DNA of 30,986 bases from an uncultured Bilophila sp. (GCA_902373525.1 CABKMN010000025.1:1-30986), one strand, 5' to 3'. Positions 1 to 8,239 are shown, counted from the first letter of the stretch. The notes: generated by a model not told the origin, from the letters alone. Numbers and translations: made by a program.

Positions 1-384
1 GAAGAAGAAGAAGAAGAAAGGTTTGTTCCCAGCATTCTTCCGTAGTCAATCCTTTCCCTTTTGCGGGAGCCCTCAAGAAAGACGCCTTGTCCCGCGCGCA
101 AACGGTGAATATGGGCTGCACTACAAAAAATCCCCTCACAGACAAATTCACCGTCTGGTCGCCCCGCATGCCACTCCGAGTGTTGGTGTGGGCTTCACGG
201 TCGTTCAGAACAAGCCAGCCAAGTCTCACAAGAGGCAACGTCGGACGGAAAGCCGGATGCCGTCAAAGAAAGGGAATGCGTTGAAGAGGGATTCGATAAG
301 GTCGAAAGTCTTGGGAAGAGGGGGTCCGGGGGAGAAACCTTTCTTCAGAAAGGTTTCTCCCCCGGTTTTCCCCCAAAAACCACG
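1..384. other. Left-edge intergenic stretch without a convincing gene
   Basis: This stretch lies downstream of the ribosomal operon terminator. It opens with six GAA triplets (1-18) and contains one long palindrome, annotated separately. Open frames exist on the plus strand (23-397 and 87-284), but they lack a clear Shine-Dalgarno sequence, are arginine- and proline-rich, and run through the palindrome, so I do not call them genes. On the minus strand an ATG at 35 opens a frame that runs off the window edge after a serine run, and it cannot be judged. Confidence 0.5.
326..365. repeat. Perfect 19-bp palindrome, GC-rich hairpin repeat
   Basis: Arms 326-344 and 347-365 are perfectly complementary around a 2-nt centre. 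The outer part is a run of G facing a run of C, and the inner core reads CCTTTCTTCAGAAAGG. The same core recurs at 29819-29836 and, cut off, at the right edge of the window. It lies beyond the rplQ terminator, so it could act as a second bidirectional stop or be a member of a dispersed repeat family. Confidence 0.75.
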
Positions 385-413
385 AAAGGCCGCCTGAAAC
401 TCAGACGACCTTT
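385..413 (-). terminator. Terminator of the ribosomal protein operon
   Basis: Arms 401-413 and 385-397 form a 13-bp stem around a 3-nt loop. Read as minus-strand RNA, all 13 positions pair, two of them as G-U wobbles. In plus-strand RNA the same two positions are A-C mismatches, so the structure is built for the minus strand. After the stem the minus strand continues with a short T-rich stretch (384-375). It lies about 75 nt beyond the rplQ stop. Confidence 0.7.
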
Positions 414-486
414 CCTTATTCTCACCTGAAAACAGGAGGAATCAGTCAAACGATCCCGCCGAAGCGGAGCCGGGTGTGAACCGGAC

Positions 487-873
487 TTACTTGTCAGCCG
501 GAGCAGCCGTTTCGGGCTGGCGGGTGAACTCAAGGATCGCCATGGGAGCACAGTCGCCCTTACGGGGAAGCGCCAGCTTGGTGATCCGGGTATAGCCGCC
601 GGGGACGCCAGCGAACAGGGGAGCGACCACGTCGAACAGACGCTGCACGAGCTGGTGGTCGTTCAGGGTTTCATAAGCCAGACGGCGGGAGTGCAGGTCG
701 TTGCGCAGAGCCAGGGTGATCAGAGGTTCCACCACCCGGCGCAGTTCTTTGGCCTTCACTTCCGTAGTGCGGATTTTGCCGTAGGTGATCATCGCGCTGG
801 CCATGTTGCGGAACAGGGCCTTGCGATGCGAAGGCGTTCTGCCGAGCTTCTTGCCGGAATTGCTATGCCTCAT
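487..873 (-). CDS. rplQ: 50S ribosomal protein L17
   Basis: 128 aa, full length for bacterial L17. The N-terminus (MRHSNSGKKLGR, then the SHRKALFRNM stretch) is the classic L17 signature. The protein lies near the exit of the peptide tunnel on the large subunit. The start overlaps the end of rpoA by 11 nt, implying translational coupling, and the rpoA-rplQ order is the usual end of the alpha operon. A terminator follows at 385-413. The C-terminal tail, rich in Ala, Pro and Thr, is slightly longer than the conserved core. Confidence 0.97.
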   Translation of the reverse strand: MRHSNSGKKLGRTPSHRKALFRNMASAMITYGKIRTTEVKAKELRRVVEPLITLALRNDLHSRRLAYETLNDHQLVQRLFDVVAPLFAGVPGGYTRITKLALPRKGDCAPMAILEFTRQPETAAPADK

Positions 874-1906
874 GGTGCTGTTTCCTCTTCCATTCCTGAT
901 ATTTCTTCTCGAAGTTGTCGACCTTCATGCCGAAATCAAGTCCCATGCTTTCAAGCACGGCCTTGATTTCATCAAGGGACTTCTTGCCGAAGTTCTTCGT
1001 TTTCAGCATTTCGGCCTCGGGCCGCTGCACCAGCTCGCCGACGGTGGCGATGTTGGCGCTGCGCAGGCAGTTGGTCGCCCGCACGGACAGTTCCAGTTCG
1101 TCGATCCCCTTGAACAGGTTATCGTTGATGTCGGCGCTGCCGCTGCCTTCCCCTCCGCTTTCGCCGGAGATGCGTTCATCAAAGCTGATGAAGACCGAAA
1201 TCTGATCCTTGATGATCTTGGCGCTGTAGGCAATGGCATCCTCGGGAAGAACCGAGCCATCCGTCCACACTTCAAGAATCAGCTTGTCATAGTTGGTCAT
1301 CTGGCCCACACGGGCCTGTTCCACGGTATACGCCACCTTCCGCACGGGAGAGAAGCTCGCGTCCAGCTTGATAAGCCCGATCGTGTCCGGAAGACCTTCG
1401 TGCATATCAGCGGGCACATAGCCCTTGCCCATACGGACCTCGAACTCCATGTTCAGTTCCATGTCTTCGGTGAGGGTCGCGATGTGCAGTTCCGGGTTCA
1501 AGACTTCCACATTGGCGTTGGTCATGATATCCGCGGCTGTCACCGGGCCTTTCTTCGACACGGAAAGCGTCAGATGCTGGGGCTCGTCAGTCGTCATACC
1601 CAGACGGACCTGTTTGATATTCAGGATGACATCCGTAATATCTTCCAGCACTCCGGGGATGGTGGTAAACTCATGCTGCACGCCGGAGATCTTCACAGCC
1701 ACGAAGGCTGCGCCCTGAAGGGACGAAAGCAGTACCCGACGCAAGGCATTGCCGATGGTGACCCCATACCCGCGTTCGAGAGGTTCGTAGGTGAACCGCC
1801 CGTACATGGAATCGTTGGGGTCGCTGTCGCACGCAATCTGTTCCGGCCGAACGAGTTTGGCCCAGTTGCGCGAATTGATAAGCCTGTTGCCTTGTCTGAA
1901 GAGCAT
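863..1906 (-). CDS. rpoA: DNA-directed RNA polymerase alpha subunit
   Basis: 347 aa, close to the usual length of about 330-350. The N-terminal domain (roughly residues 1-240) drives alpha dimerisation and contacts beta and beta'; it carries the conserved GYGVTIGNALRRVLLSSL stretch. An acidic/Gly/Ser-rich linker near residues 240-255 leads to the C-terminal domain, which contacts UP elements and activators and shows the ELSVRATNCL and KSLDEIK motifs. It is the only non-ribosomal gene of the alpha-operon part, starts 12 nt after the rpsD stop and overlaps rplQ. The Shine-Dalgarno sequence is a G-run of modest quality. Confidence 0.97.
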   Translation of the reverse strand: MLFRQGNRLINSRNWAKLVRPEQIACDSDPNDSMYGRFTYEPLERGYGVTIGNALRRVLLSSLQGAAFVAVKISGVQHEFTTIPGVLEDITDVILNIKQVRLGMTTDEPQHLTLSVSKKGPVTAADIMTNANVEVLNPELHIATLTEDMELNMEFEVRMGKGYVPADMHEGLPDTIGLIKLDASFSPVRKVAYTVEQARVGQMTNYDKLILEVWTDGSVLPEDAIAYSAKIIKDQISVFISFDERISGESGGEGSGSADINDNLFKGIDELELSVRATNCLRSANIATVGELVQRPEAEMLKTKNFGKKSLDEIKAVLESMGLDFGMKVDNFEKKYQEWKRKQHHEA

Positions 1907-1918
1907 GTAAGCCCCCGC

Positions 1919-2545
1919 TTATTTGGAGTAGAGCTCGACGATGAGGTGCTCGTTGATGGGGAACTGAATGTCGTCGCGCTGCGGCAGTGCTTTCACAATA
2001 CCCTTGAAGTTGGGAGCGTCCACTTCCAGCCAGGAGGGGCAGCCACGACGGGCCACGGCTTCCTGCGCTTCGGCGAGAACGGGGATGGTTCTGCTCTTTT
2101 CGGGAACTTCAACGCTGTCGCCGACCTTCACCTGAAGGGAAGGAATGGTGACCTTATGACCGTTCAGCGTAAACACGCCGTGGCGGACCAGCTGGCGGGC
2201 CTGAACCCGGGAGTTGGCGAAGCCGAGGCGATACACGACGTTGTCCAGGCGGCGTTCGAGGAAAGCGAGCAGGTTCGCGCCGGTCACGCCCTTCGCCATA
2301 TCGGCGCGGACGAAATAGCTGTGGAACTGCTTTTCCAGAACGCCATAAACGCGACGCACCTTCTGCTTTTCACGCAGCTGGACGGCGTAGTCGCTCAGTT
2401 TTTTACGGGCGCGGCCATGCTGACCGGGCGCGTAGGGGCGGCGGTCAAAGGCGCACTTGTCGGTGAAGCAACGGTCGCCCTTCAACAAGAGCTTCGTACC
2501 TTCACGACGGCACAAACGACATTTGGCATCATTATATTTGGCCAA
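1919..2545 (-). CDS. rpsD: 30S ribosomal protein S4, zinc-binding form
   Basis: 208 aa. S4 is a primary 16S rRNA binder that nucleates 30S assembly and, in E. coli, represses the alpha operon. Residues Cys9, Cys12, Cys26 and Cys31 form a zinc-binding knuckle, so this is the cysteine-containing form. The S4 RNA-binding domain (roughly 95-160) includes RRLDNVVYRLGFA. It lies between rpsK and rpoA with short gaps, as in the canonical alpha operon. Whether it autoregulates here cannot be read from sequence. Confidence 0.97.
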   Translation of the reverse strand: MAKYNDAKCRLCRREGTKLLLKGDRCFTDKCAFDRRPYAPGQHGRARKKLSDYAVQLREKQKVRRVYGVLEKQFHSYFVRADMAKGVTGANLLAFLERRLDNVVYRLGFANSRVQARQLVRHGVFTLNGHKVTIPSLQVKVGDSVEVPEKSRTIPVLAEAQEAVARRGCPSWLEVDAPNFKGIVKALPQRDDIQFPINEHLIVELYSK

Positions 2546-2569
2546 GACGGTGTCCTCCTGTGAGCGCGA

Positions 2570-2959
2570 CTAGACGCGACGCCGTTTGGGCGGGCGGCAG
2601 CCGTTGTGGGGGATGGGGGTGACGTCACGAATGAAGGCGACCTTGAAACCGGCGGCGTTGATGGCGCGCATGGCGGCTTCACGCCCGGAACCGGGACCCT
2701 TCACGTAGATACCCACCGTGCGCATGCCGTTGTCCTGAGCTTTGCGGGCGGCCTGTTCGGCGGCGACCTGCGCGGCGAAGGGGGTGGACTTGCGGGAACC
2801 CTTGAACCCGCTCTGCCCAGCGCTCGCCCAGCTCACGGTGTTACCGCGAGTATCGGTAAAAGTGATGATGGTATTATTGAACGACGCCTGGATGTGAGCC
2901 ACACCCAGAGGGACGTTCTTCTTTTCTCTTTTCTTGGTAGCGCGTTTTGGTCTAGCCAT
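2570..2959 (-). CDS. rpsK: 30S ribosomal protein S11
   Basis: 129 aa, normal length. S11 sits in the 30S platform next to the E site. Typical motifs are the GVAHIQASFNNTIITFTD stretch and the C-terminal PIPHNGCRPPKRRRV. The lysine/arginine-rich N-terminus is also usual. It is separated from rpsM by 97 nt containing an inverted repeat (3008-3044), a wider gap than most in this cluster. Confidence 0.97.
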   Translation of the reverse strand: MARPKRATKKREKKNVPLGVAHIQASFNNTIITFTDTRGNTVSWASAGQSGFKGSRKSTPFAAQVAAEQAARKAQDNGMRTVGIYVKGPGSGREAAMRAINAAGFKVAFIRDVTPIPHNGCRPPKRRRV

Positions 2960-3007
2960 GATTTGCTTCCGTAACCGGGCGTATCCGGTCGTATCAGTGA
3001 ACGTTTC

Positions 3008-3044
3008 GCACGATCAGCCCGCCGAAGGCGGAAGCTGGTCGTGC
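3008..3044. repeat. Nested inverted repeat between rpsM and rpsK
   Basis: Arms 3008-3018 and 3034-3044 pair over 11 positions. One position is a G-U wobble in plus-strand RNA and an A-C mismatch in minus-strand RNA. They enclose a perfect 5-bp GC hairpin (3019-3023 with 3027-3031, triloop). It lies in the 97-nt gap between two co-transcribed ribosomal genes and has no following T-run, so it is not a typical terminator. It could be an RNA processing or autoregulatory element; the function is unknown. Confidence 0.6.
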
Positions 3045-3056
3045 CGGAAGGTTCCT

Positions 3057-3425
3057 TTACTTCTTCTTACCTACAGCACCGCGGCGGGGACCCTTGCGGG
3101 TGCGGGCGTTGGTGTGGGTACGCTGCCCATGAACGGGAAGGCCCTTGCGGTGACGCAGGCCACGGTAGCAACCGATGTCCATGAGACGCTTGATGTTCAT
3201 CGAAATTTCGCGGCGCAGATCGCCTTCCACCTTGTAGTTCTGTTCGAGTTCCTTACGGACTTCGTTCAGTTCTTCAGCGGTGAGGTCGTCGATGCCACGA
3301 GTCCAGTTGACGCCGGAGGCGTCAAGAATTTTCAGAGCCGTTACACGGCCGATGCCATAGATGTAAGTCAACGCGATGTCCGCGCGCTTGCCTCTGGGCA
3401 GGTCAACACCAGCAATTCTGGCCAC
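3057..3425 (-). CDS. rpsM: 30S ribosomal protein S13
   Basis: 122 aa. S13 lies in the head of the small subunit, contacts the P-site tRNA and forms bridges to the large subunit. The N-terminus MARIAGVDLPRGKR, the helix-two-turn-helix region (YIYGIGRVTALKIL) and the basic tail (RTHTNARTRKGPRRG, ending in lysines) are all typical. It follows rpmJ by 17 nt and opens the alpha-operon part of the cluster. Confidence 0.97.
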   Translation of the reverse strand: MARIAGVDLPRGKRADIALTYIYGIGRVTALKILDASGVNWTRGIDDLTAEELNEVRKELEQNYKVEGDLRREISMNIKRLMDIGCYRGLRHRKGLPVHGQRTHTNARTRKGPRRGAVGKKK

Positions 3426-3442
3426 AGTCTTTCTCCTGAAGG

Positions 3443-3556
3443 CTAGCCCTGGCGCTGCTTGTGCCGGGGATTTTCGCAGATAACCCTGAGTACGCCCTTA
3501 CGCCGGATGACTTTGCACTTGGGGCAAATCTTTTTTACGGATGGCCTGACTTTCAT
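3443..3556 (-). CDS. rpmJ: 50S ribosomal protein L36, zinc-binding form
   Basis: 37 aa, found by translating the gap between map and rpsM. It reads [16 protein letters not shown] at the N-terminus and has Cys11, Cys14, Cys27 and His32 as zinc ligands, so it is the zinc-containing L36 paralogue. L36 is a late-assembling protein of the large subunit. The stop is the TAG at 3443-3445. An AGAG-type Shine-Dalgarno sequence precedes the ATG at 3556. The map-rpmJ-rpsM order is a common one; infA is absent here. Confidence 0.95.
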
Positions 3557-3657
3557 GACAAGTCTCTCCACAGGTTTCCTCGGCAGCACAAATCACCGCC
3601 GGAACAGGAAGCCTTAGCTCTTTTTTTTCATACTGTCAATGCACGACGTGGTTTTCT

Positions 3658-4425
3658 TCAGGGCAGGTCCAGAATCTGGGGTCCACCGGGAAGGATAGCC
3701 ACACAATGCTCAAAATGGGCGGCGAGACTCCTGTCTCGGGTCACGGCCGACCATTTGTCTTCCAGAATCTCCACTTCCGGTGTTCCCACCGTAATCATGG
3801 GCTCAATACACAGCACCATGCCGGTCTTGAGCGGCAAAGCCGGTTTCGCGGCGACGATGTAGTTGGGAACTTCGGGTTTTTCGTGCAACGTCGAACCGAT
3901 CCCGTGCCCAACAAACCGTCTCACCACATGGAACCCGGCACCTTCGGCGTGTTGTTGCACAGCGCCAGCGATGTCATTGAGTTCGTTACCGGGTCTCGCT
4001 TCGGCCACGGCCAGGGCGAGACTTTCTTCCGTCACCCGCAGCAGGCGGGCCGCCTCGGGGGAAACCTCCCCCACGGCGAAGGTACGGGCCGCGTCTCCGT
4101 AGAACCCCTGATAGACGGTCCCCACATCAAAGCTGACGATGTCGCCTTCCTTGAGGATGACGTCTTCGGAGGGGAAGCCGTGCACGATGACTTCGTTCAC
4201 CGAGCAACACAGGCCGTACGGAAAACCGTACATGCCCTGAAACGCGGGCTTCACCTTGAATTCGCGACACATCTTCTGGACAATCTCTTCGAAGTACATG
4301 GTCGGGAGGCCGGGGCGAACCTGCCTGCCCAACTCGTCCAGAATCATCGCGACCATTCTGTTCGCTTCGCGGAGAAGGCCTATTTCCCTCTCGTTTTTGA
4401 GGAAAACGCCGCGGTACTTCTTCAC
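3658..4425 (-). CDS. map: Methionine aminopeptidase, type I
   Basis: 255 aa. It removes the initiator methionine from nascent proteins and works with two divalent metal ions. The five metal ligands are visible: Asp100, Asp111, His174 (FVGHGIG), Glu208 (CIEPM) and Glu239 (AHFEH). His82 is the conserved substrate-side histidine. There is no type II insertion and no N-terminal zinc finger extension. It lies 2 nt after secY and upstream of rpmJ, so it is co-expressed with the ribosomal proteins whose N-termini it trims. Confidence 0.96.
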   Translation of the reverse strand: MKKYRGVFLKNEREIGLLREANRMVAMILDELGRQVRPGLPTMYFEEIVQKMCREFKVKPAFQGMYGFPYGLCCSVNEVIVHGFPSEDVILKEGDIVSFDVGTVYQGFYGDAARTFAVGEVSPEAARLLRVTEESLALAVAEARPGNELNDIAGAVQQHAEGAGFHVVRRFVGHGIGSTLHEKPEVPNYIVAAKPALPLKTGMVLCIEPMITVGTPEVEILEDKWSAVTRDRSLAAHFEHCVAILPGGPQILDLP

Positions 4426-4427
4426 GA

Positions 4428-5741
4428 TCAGCTCCGCCCCTTGATCCGGGTCTTGCCCATCAGCCCTTCATACTGACGCGAGATGAGATGGGACTCGATC
4501 TGCGACATGAAGTCCATCGCGACACCCACAAGGATGAGGATGCTGGTGCCGCCGAAATAGAACGGCACGTTGAACTCCGCGATGAGGAGCATGGGAAGCA
4601 CTGAAATAACCGAGATGTACACGCCGCCCCAGAGGGTCAGGCGCGAAAGCACAGCGTCCAGATATTCCTGCGTCTTCTCGCCGGGACGAATCCCGGGGAT
4701 GAACCCGCCGGCTTTCTTCAGATTCTCGGCCACATCCTTCGGATCGAAAATGATGGCCGTATAGAAGAAGCAGAAGAAGAAAATCAGGGCGATGAATATA
4801 ACGTTATACAAGATGGAAGACGGCGTAAACCACGACGCCGCCGTCTTCAGCCAGTCGGCGATCTCGAAATTCGCCATCGTGGCGGGGAACAGCAGCAAGC
4901 TCGAAGCGAAGATGGGGGGGATAACCCCGGCCGTATTCACACGCAGCGGCAAGTGCGTCGACTGACCGCCGTACATTTTCCGTCCGACCTGGCGCTTGGC
5001 GTACTGGATGGGAATGCGCCGCTGGGCGCGCTCCACGAACACGACGCCGATGACCACGGCAAGCATGAGAATGAGCAGCGCAAGCGCGATAAACAGGCTC
5101 ATGTCCCCGAGCTTGATGAGCTGGAAGGACTTGACCAGAGCACCGGGGATGCCCACAACGATACCCGAGAAGATAATCAGGGAAATACCGTTGCCAATCC
5201 CCTTTTCCGTAATCTGTTCGCCAAGCCACATGATGAGCACGGTGCCCGCCGTGAGGGTCAGCATGGTCATGATACGGAATGTCCAGCCCGGTTCGAGGAC
5301 GACGGGCGAGCCGCCGGGGCTGTACATGGTTTCAAGGCCCACGGCGATGCCGAAACCCTGAATGATGGTGATGAGGACCGTACTGTAGCGCGTGTACTGG
5401 GTGATTTTACGGCGACCCGCCGCACCCTCTTCCTTGGCCATGCGCTTCAGCTCGGGGCTGACCACCTGCAGGAGTTGAAGGATGATTGAGGCCGAAATGT
5501 ACGGCATGATCCCAAGGGCGAACACGGAGACGTTCTTCAGACCGCCACCGGAGAACATGTCGAACAGACCAAACAGGGTGCCTGCCGCGGTTTCAAAGAA
5601 GTGGGCGAGGGCCGCCCCGTCGACGCCCGGAACCGGGATATGCACCCCGATCCGGTACGCGCAGAGCAGGCCCAGCGTCCAGAGAAGCTTTGTACGCAGT
5701 TCAGGCGAACGGGCAAGGTTATCCGCACCACCAAGAGCCAC
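4428..5741 (-). CDS. secY: Protein translocase subunit SecY
   Basis: 437 aa, with ten predicted hydrophobic segments as expected for the channel subunit of the SecYEG translocon in the inner membrane. Recognisable stretches are GVDGAALAHFF near the first segment, PYISASIILQLLQ, and the cytosolic loop with FVERAQRRIPIQYAKRQVGR. The start codon is GTG at 5741, preceded by an AGGTGA Shine-Dalgarno sequence that overlaps the rplO stop region (gap 7 nt). The rplO-secY junction is the standard spc-operon arrangement. Confidence 0.97.
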   Translation of the reverse strand: MALGGADNLARSPELRTKLLWTLGLLCAYRIGVHIPVPGVDGAALAHFFETAAGTLFGLFDMFSGGGLKNVSVFALGIMPYISASIILQLLQVVSPELKRMAKEEGAAGRRKITQYTRYSTVLITIIQGFGIAVGLETMYSPGGSPVVLEPGWTFRIMTMLTLTAGTVLIMWLGEQITEKGIGNGISLIIFSGIVVGIPGALVKSFQLIKLGDMSLFIALALLILMLAVVIGVVFVERAQRRIPIQYAKRQVGRKMYGGQSTHLPLRVNTAGVIPPIFASSLLLFPATMANFEIADWLKTAASWFTPSSILYNVIFIALIFFFCFFYTAIIFDPKDVAENLKKAGGFIPGIRPGEKTQEYLDAVLSRLTLWGGVYISVISVLPMLLIAEFNVPFYFGGTSILILVGVAMDFMSQIESHLISRQYEGLMGKTRIKGRS

Positions 5742-5748
5742 GAGTCAC

Positions 5749-6204
5749 CTACCCTTCCACTTCCAGTTCTTTGACTTCGCCGCCGGCGGCGCGGATTTTG
5801 TCCGCAGCGGACTGGCTGAACTTGTGGGCTTCCACCTTGATGGCAGCGGAAAGTTCGCCTTCGCCCAGGATTTTCACCGGAGCGCCGAAGGTGCACAGAC
5901 CGCGATCATAGATGTCTTCAAGGGAGATTTCGTTCTTGCCCTCAAAAGCGGCCACGAGGCGAGCGAGATTGATCACCGCGTATTCGACCTTGAAGGGGTA
6001 GTTCTTGAAACCGCGCTTGGGCAGACGGCGCTGAAGGGGCATCTGGCCGCCTTCAAAGCCGGGGCGGACACCGCCGCCGGAGCGGGCGTTCTGACCCTTG
6101 TTACCCTTGCCGGACGTACATCCCAAGCCGGAACCGGAGCCGCGGCCCACGCGTTTGCGGGACTGGCGCTCTTCCGCGAAGGGATAGAGTTCGTTCAGAT
6201 TCAT
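5749..6204 (-). CDS. rplO: 50S ribosomal protein L15
   Basis: 151 aa. L15 is a late-assembly 50S protein with a long glycine/basic extension reaching into 23S rRNA. The N-terminus (MNLNELYPF, then KRVGRGSGSGLG and GKGNKGQNARSGG) is diagnostic. It overlaps the rpmD stop by 4 nt, so the two are translationally coupled, and it is followed closely by secY. Confidence 0.97.
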   Translation of the reverse strand: MNLNELYPFAEERQSRKRVGRGSGSGLGCTSGKGNKGQNARSGGGVRPGFEGGQMPLQRRLPKRGFKNYPFKVEYAVINLARLVAAFEGKNEISLEDIYDRGLCTFGAPVKILGEGELSAAIKVEAHKFSQSAADKIRAAGGEVKELEVEG

Positions 6205-6383
6205 GCTTTGGTAACCTCAACAACCAGGTGGGACACCTTGGCGATCATGCCGCGGACGGCAGGGTTATCCGGAAAGGTCTTAACCATTTCGCGACGGCGC
6301 AGCCCGAGCGCGTCCAGAACTTTCTTCTGGAGGGGCGTACAGCCGATGCGGCTTTTGACAACTTTAATCGTAATTTCGGACAT
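6201..6383 (-). CDS. rpmD: 50S ribosomal protein L30
   Basis: 60 aa, the usual bacterial size. The body ITIKVVKSRIGCTPLQKKVL followed by LGLRRREM is the L30 ferredoxin-like fold that binds 23S and 5S-proximal rRNA. It starts 5 nt after the rpsE stop and overlaps rplO by 4 nt. Some bacteria lack L30; it is intact here. Confidence 0.95.
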   Translation of the reverse strand: MSEITIKVVKSRIGCTPLQKKVLDALGLRRREMVKTFPDNPAVRGMIAKVSHLVVEVTKA

Positions 6384-6388
6384 GGCGC

Positions 6389-6880
6389 TTACTTCCTGGG
6401 GGCTTCCAGTTTCATGCCGCGGATTTCGCTCACGGCTTCCGCGCTGCGCAGAGCAGCGAGGCCGGCCATGGTGGCGCGCAGCACGTTGTGGGGGTTGTTG
6501 GTCCCGATGGCCTTGGCAAGCACATCGTCCACCCCGGCCGCTTCCATGACAGCACGCACGGCGCCACCGGCGATGATGCCGGTACCGCGGGAGGCGGGCT
6601 TGAGCATGACGCGGCCAGCGCCGAACTCGCCAAGAATTTCATAGGGGAGGGTCCCTTCAATCAGGGGCACCTTCACCATGTTCTTGCGAGCATGTTCCGT
6701 AGCCTTGCGCAGGGCTTCAGGCACTTCCTGAGCCTTGCCGAGGCCAAAACCTACGCTCCCGTTACCGTCGCCAACGACCATAAGGGCGCTGAAGCTAAAG
6801 CGACGACCGCCTTTCACGACTTTGGCAACCCGGTTCAGGGAGACGATCTTCTCGATGAAACCCAGTTCATTCTGTTCCAT
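6389..6880 (-). CDS. rpsE: 30S ribosomal protein S5
   Basis: 163 aa. S5 contributes to decoding fidelity together with S4 and S12. The N-terminal double-stranded-RNA-binding-like domain carries EKIVSLNRVAKVVKGGRRFSF, and the C-terminal domain has the GFGLGKAQEVPEALRKA and GTGIIAGG motifs. It lies between rplR and rpmD with gaps of 21 and 5 nt. Confidence 0.97.
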   Translation of the reverse strand: MEQNELGFIEKIVSLNRVAKVVKGGRRFSFSALMVVGDGNGSVGFGLGKAQEVPEALRKATEHARKNMVKVPLIEGTLPYEILGEFGAGRVMLKPASRGTGIIAGGAVRAVMEAAGVDDVLAKAIGTNNPHNVLRATMAGLAALRSAEAVSEIRGMKLEAPRK

Positions 6881-6901
6881 GACAGTGCTATCCTCTCCGG
6901 G

Positions 6902-7264
6902 TTAGAACTCGAGGCCGCCTTCGCGGGCGCCATCGGCCACGGCTTTGATTTTGCCGTGGTAGAGATATCCGTTACGGTCGAAGACCACCTTGACGATGCT
7001 CTTCTCCTTGGCCAGACGGGCAATTTCCTTGCCCACCGCTTCGGCGCCAGTCTTGTTGCAGCTCAGCTTTTCCCCGCCCTTGGAAAGGACCAGGGTGGAG
7101 GTGGCGGCAAGCGTGGCGCCGGTGAGGTCGTCGACAACCTGGGCATACATGTGCAGGTTGGAACGGAAGATCACCAGGCGGGGACGTTCGGCCGTGCCGG
7201 AAATCTTTTTGCGGATGCGGATCTTCCTGCGCTGCCTGGCTTCATTTTTGGTCATAGTGCTCAT
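6902..7264 (-). CDS. rplR: 50S ribosomal protein L18
   Basis: 120 aa. L18 binds 5S rRNA and, with L5, attaches it to the large subunit. The basic N-terminus (ARQRRKIRIRKKISG) and the middle stretch RPRLVIFRSNLHMYAQVVDD are typical. Two in-frame ATGs (7264 and 7255) are possible starts; the first is used here. It sits between rplF and rpsE as in the standard spc operon. Confidence 0.96.
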   Translation of the reverse strand: MSTMTKNEARQRRKIRIRKKISGTAERPRLVIFRSNLHMYAQVVDDLTGATLAATSTLVLSKGGEKLSCNKTGAEAVGKEIARLAKEKSIVKVVFDRNGYLYHGKIKAVADGAREGGLEF

Positions 7265-7276
7265 AGCGCGCCCCGA

Positions 7277-7819
7277 TTATTTACCCTTGCCGCCGGACTT
7301 GCCGGCCTTGCGCAGGATGGTTTCGGTTTCGTACTTAATGCCCTTGCCCTTATAGGGTTCAGGCTTGCGGATGCGGCGAATGCGAGCGGCCATTTCGCCC
7401 ACGAGGACCTTGTCAGCGCCCAGAATGGTGAGCTTCTGACCTTCGACCTTCGCGGAGAGTCCAGCAGGCAGTTCCACGAGAACGGGGTGGGAGAAACCCA
7501 CCTGAAGTTCAATCACATTACCTTTCACGGCAACACGGTAGCCGACGCCGATGACTTCGAGGGTCTTGGAGAACCCCTTGGTCACGCCCTCGATGCAGTT
7601 GGCGAGGAGGGTACGGCGCAGGCCGTGCTGGGCGCGGGCTTCGCGCGTCTCGGCCTTGCGGGTCAGGGTGACATGACCATCGGCCACTTCATAGGAAAGA
7701 AGGTCGCACACCGGAGTGGTCAGCGCAGCCTTCGCTCCCTTCACTTCAACAACATCAGCCCCGACCTTCACCTCGACACCGGAGGGGATGGCGATGGGCA
7801 GTTTTCCGATTCTTGACAT
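7277..7819 (-). CDS. rplF: 50S ribosomal protein L6
   Basis: 180 aa, two tandem L6 domains of about 80 residues. L6 lies near the GTPase-associated region and is needed for late 50S assembly. MSRIGKLPIAIP starts the protein, and the C-terminal PEPYKGKGIKYE motif is the L6 signature. The tail GKSGGKGK is basic. It is 11 nt from rpsH. Confidence 0.97.
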   Translation of the reverse strand: MSRIGKLPIAIPSGVEVKVGADVVEVKGAKAALTTPVCDLLSYEVADGHVTLTRKAETREARAQHGLRRTLLANCIEGVTKGFSKTLEVIGVGYRVAVKGNVIELQVGFSHPVLVELPAGLSAKVEGQKLTILGADKVLVGEMAARIRRIRKPEPYKGKGIKYETETILRKAGKSGGKGK

Positions 7820-7830
7820 GCTACACCCGC

Positions 7831-8211
7831 CTACCAGATTTCACACAAAAGTTCGCCGCCCACCTTCATCTGGTGAGCCTGATTGCCAGCGAGCACCCCG
7901 TGCGAAGTGGACAGGATGCAGATGCCAAGGCCGTTCTGCACGCGGGGGATTTCGTGGGCGCCAACATACACCCGGCGACCGGGCTTGCTCATCCGCTTCA
8001 GGCCTTCAATGGCGGGTTTGCCCTTGAAGTACTTGAGCTGGATGTTGATGTTGCGGTCGTCCACGGTTACGTCATCGACGTACCCTTCCTGCTTGAGGAT
8101 GGCAGCAATGGCTTCCTTCATCTTCGAGCTCGGCACACTCACTTCCTTGTGCAGGGCCAAGTGCGCGTTGCGGATACGCGTCAGCATATCTGCAATAGGA
8201 TCAGTCATCAT
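7831..8211 (-). CDS. rpsH: 30S ribosomal protein S8
   Basis: 126 aa. S8 is a primary 16S rRNA binder and, in E. coli, the translational repressor of the spc operon. The start MMTDPIADMLTRIRNA and the C-terminal ILSTSHGVLAG and CEIW ending are conserved. The two consecutive ATGs (8211 and 8208) leave the exact start open by one codon. The gap to rpsN is 28 nt. Confidence 0.97.
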   Translation of the reverse strand: MMTDPIADMLTRIRNAHLALHKEVSVPSSKMKEAIAAILKQEGYVDDVTVDDRNINIQLKYFKGKPAIEGLKRMSKPGRRVYVGAHEIPRVQNGLGICILSTSHGVLAGNQAHQMKVGGELLCEIW

Positions 8212-8239
8212 CGAATGGTCTCCTTATACCCTTTCACGG

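Noticed and set aside
23..397. 124-codon frame at the left edge
   Set aside because: No ribosome site, crosses the 326-365 palindrome and has no recognisable motif.
785..2563. 592-codon open frame on the plus strand
   Set aside because: It is antisense to rplQ, rpoA and rpsD, which are certain; long antisense frames are common in GC-rich coding DNA.
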